This document shows positions 22,370-22,617 of a stretch of DNA of 22,617 bases, in pieces. The notes beneath the pieces are model-generated. The model was given only the letters and a program-made list of their open reading frames with translations, was not told the DNA's origin and did no database searches. This DNA is from Heterostelium multicystogenum (taxonomy: Eukaryota; Evosea; Eumycetozoa; Acytosteliales; Acytosteliaceae): positions 1 through 22,617 of the forward strand of contig RCNN01000371.1 in NCBI GenBank assembly GCA_003667245.1, in the 5' to 3' direction. A program made the translations under genes and the position numbers. Position 1 is the stretch's first letter, and the number at the start of each line of letters is the position of its first letter.

Positions 22370-22617
22370 GTGGGATGTCTGCATGTAACTTCTATATTTA
22401 TTACTTTTCTTTATTGATCGAGAAGTTTGCACTAGTAACAGATTGTGAAGTGGAAACAATAATGTTAGCAACAAACACACTATTAAAACATTCACCTATT
22501 GGTGTTTTTTTAATAAAGAAAACACAAAGGGAGAATGTTGATTTATGGCTTCAATGATATGCAACCTCTTCAGAGGTTTGCAGGATTGAATACATCTGCT
22601 ATGCATTGGAAGTAATT
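22370..22617 (+). CDS. possible partial coding segment cut by the window edge
   Basis: A plus-strand frame after a candidate AG acceptor at about 22369 reads FALVTDCEVETIMLATNTLL and continues with SPIGVFLIKKTQRENVDLWLQ-like sequence. It meets a TGA at 22555-22557, and the same frame stays open afterwards (YATSSEVCRIEYICYALEV) to the window end. The residues look coding, but a minus-strand frame also stays open here and no family is recognised. If real, it is an internal or 5' fragment with one stop, in line with the other breaks near this edge. Confidence 0.25.
22562..22577. repeat. short inverted repeat
   Basis: AACCTCT and AGAGGTT form a perfect 7-bp inverted repeat around TC. It is close to the window edge. 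Its role is unknown and it may be chance. Confidence 0.5.

Overview
The window looks like nuclear DNA from a dictyostelid social amoeba (Amoebozoa). The intergenic DNA is very AT-rich. Introns are short (about 58-110 nt) with GTAAGT/GTATGT donors and AT-rich acceptors. Triplet repeats encode poly-Q, poly-N, poly-T and poly-S tracts. The gene families also fit: F-box/FNIP-type leucine-rich repeat protein, filamin-repeat HECT ligase, beta-helix surface proteins. The species cannot be named from the sequence alone.

Layout, left to right. 1-700 is AT-rich DNA with one GC-richer block. 709-2038 (+) is a broken four-CBS-domain gene. 2089-4109 (-) is a broken gene with acidic serine tracts that may be a coilin homologue. 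4110-5034 is mostly non-coding. 5035-8299 (+) is a multi-exon beta-structured type I surface protein with several frame breaks. 8541-10913 (-) is the Golgi coiled-coil protein CASP. 11307-13046 (+) is an F-box/FNIP-like protein. 13020-13285 (-) is an unassigned coding remnant. 13341-15189 (-) is a second, secreted or anchored beta-helix protein. 15783-17682 (-) is an intact four-exon NAD kinase with an N-terminal membrane anchor. 17683-18684 is non-coding. 18685-22053 (-) is a membrane-anchored filamin-repeat/HECT ubiquitin ligase gene with about ten frame breaks. A possible truncated coding segment lies at the right edge.

The genes do not form a pathway. They are ordinary eukaryotic housekeeping genes (NAD kinase, CASP) mixed with fast-evolving amoebal families. 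The clearest window-wide pattern is the frame breaks. They are dense in the first 3.7 kb and last 4 kb, sparse or absent in the middle (NAD kinase has none), and several fall in A/T homopolymers of seven bases. This could mean decaying genes, or a draft contig with low-quality ends. The sequence alone cannot fully separate the two. I found no mobile element, CRISPR array, rRNA or convincing tRNA, and no clearly new biological system.
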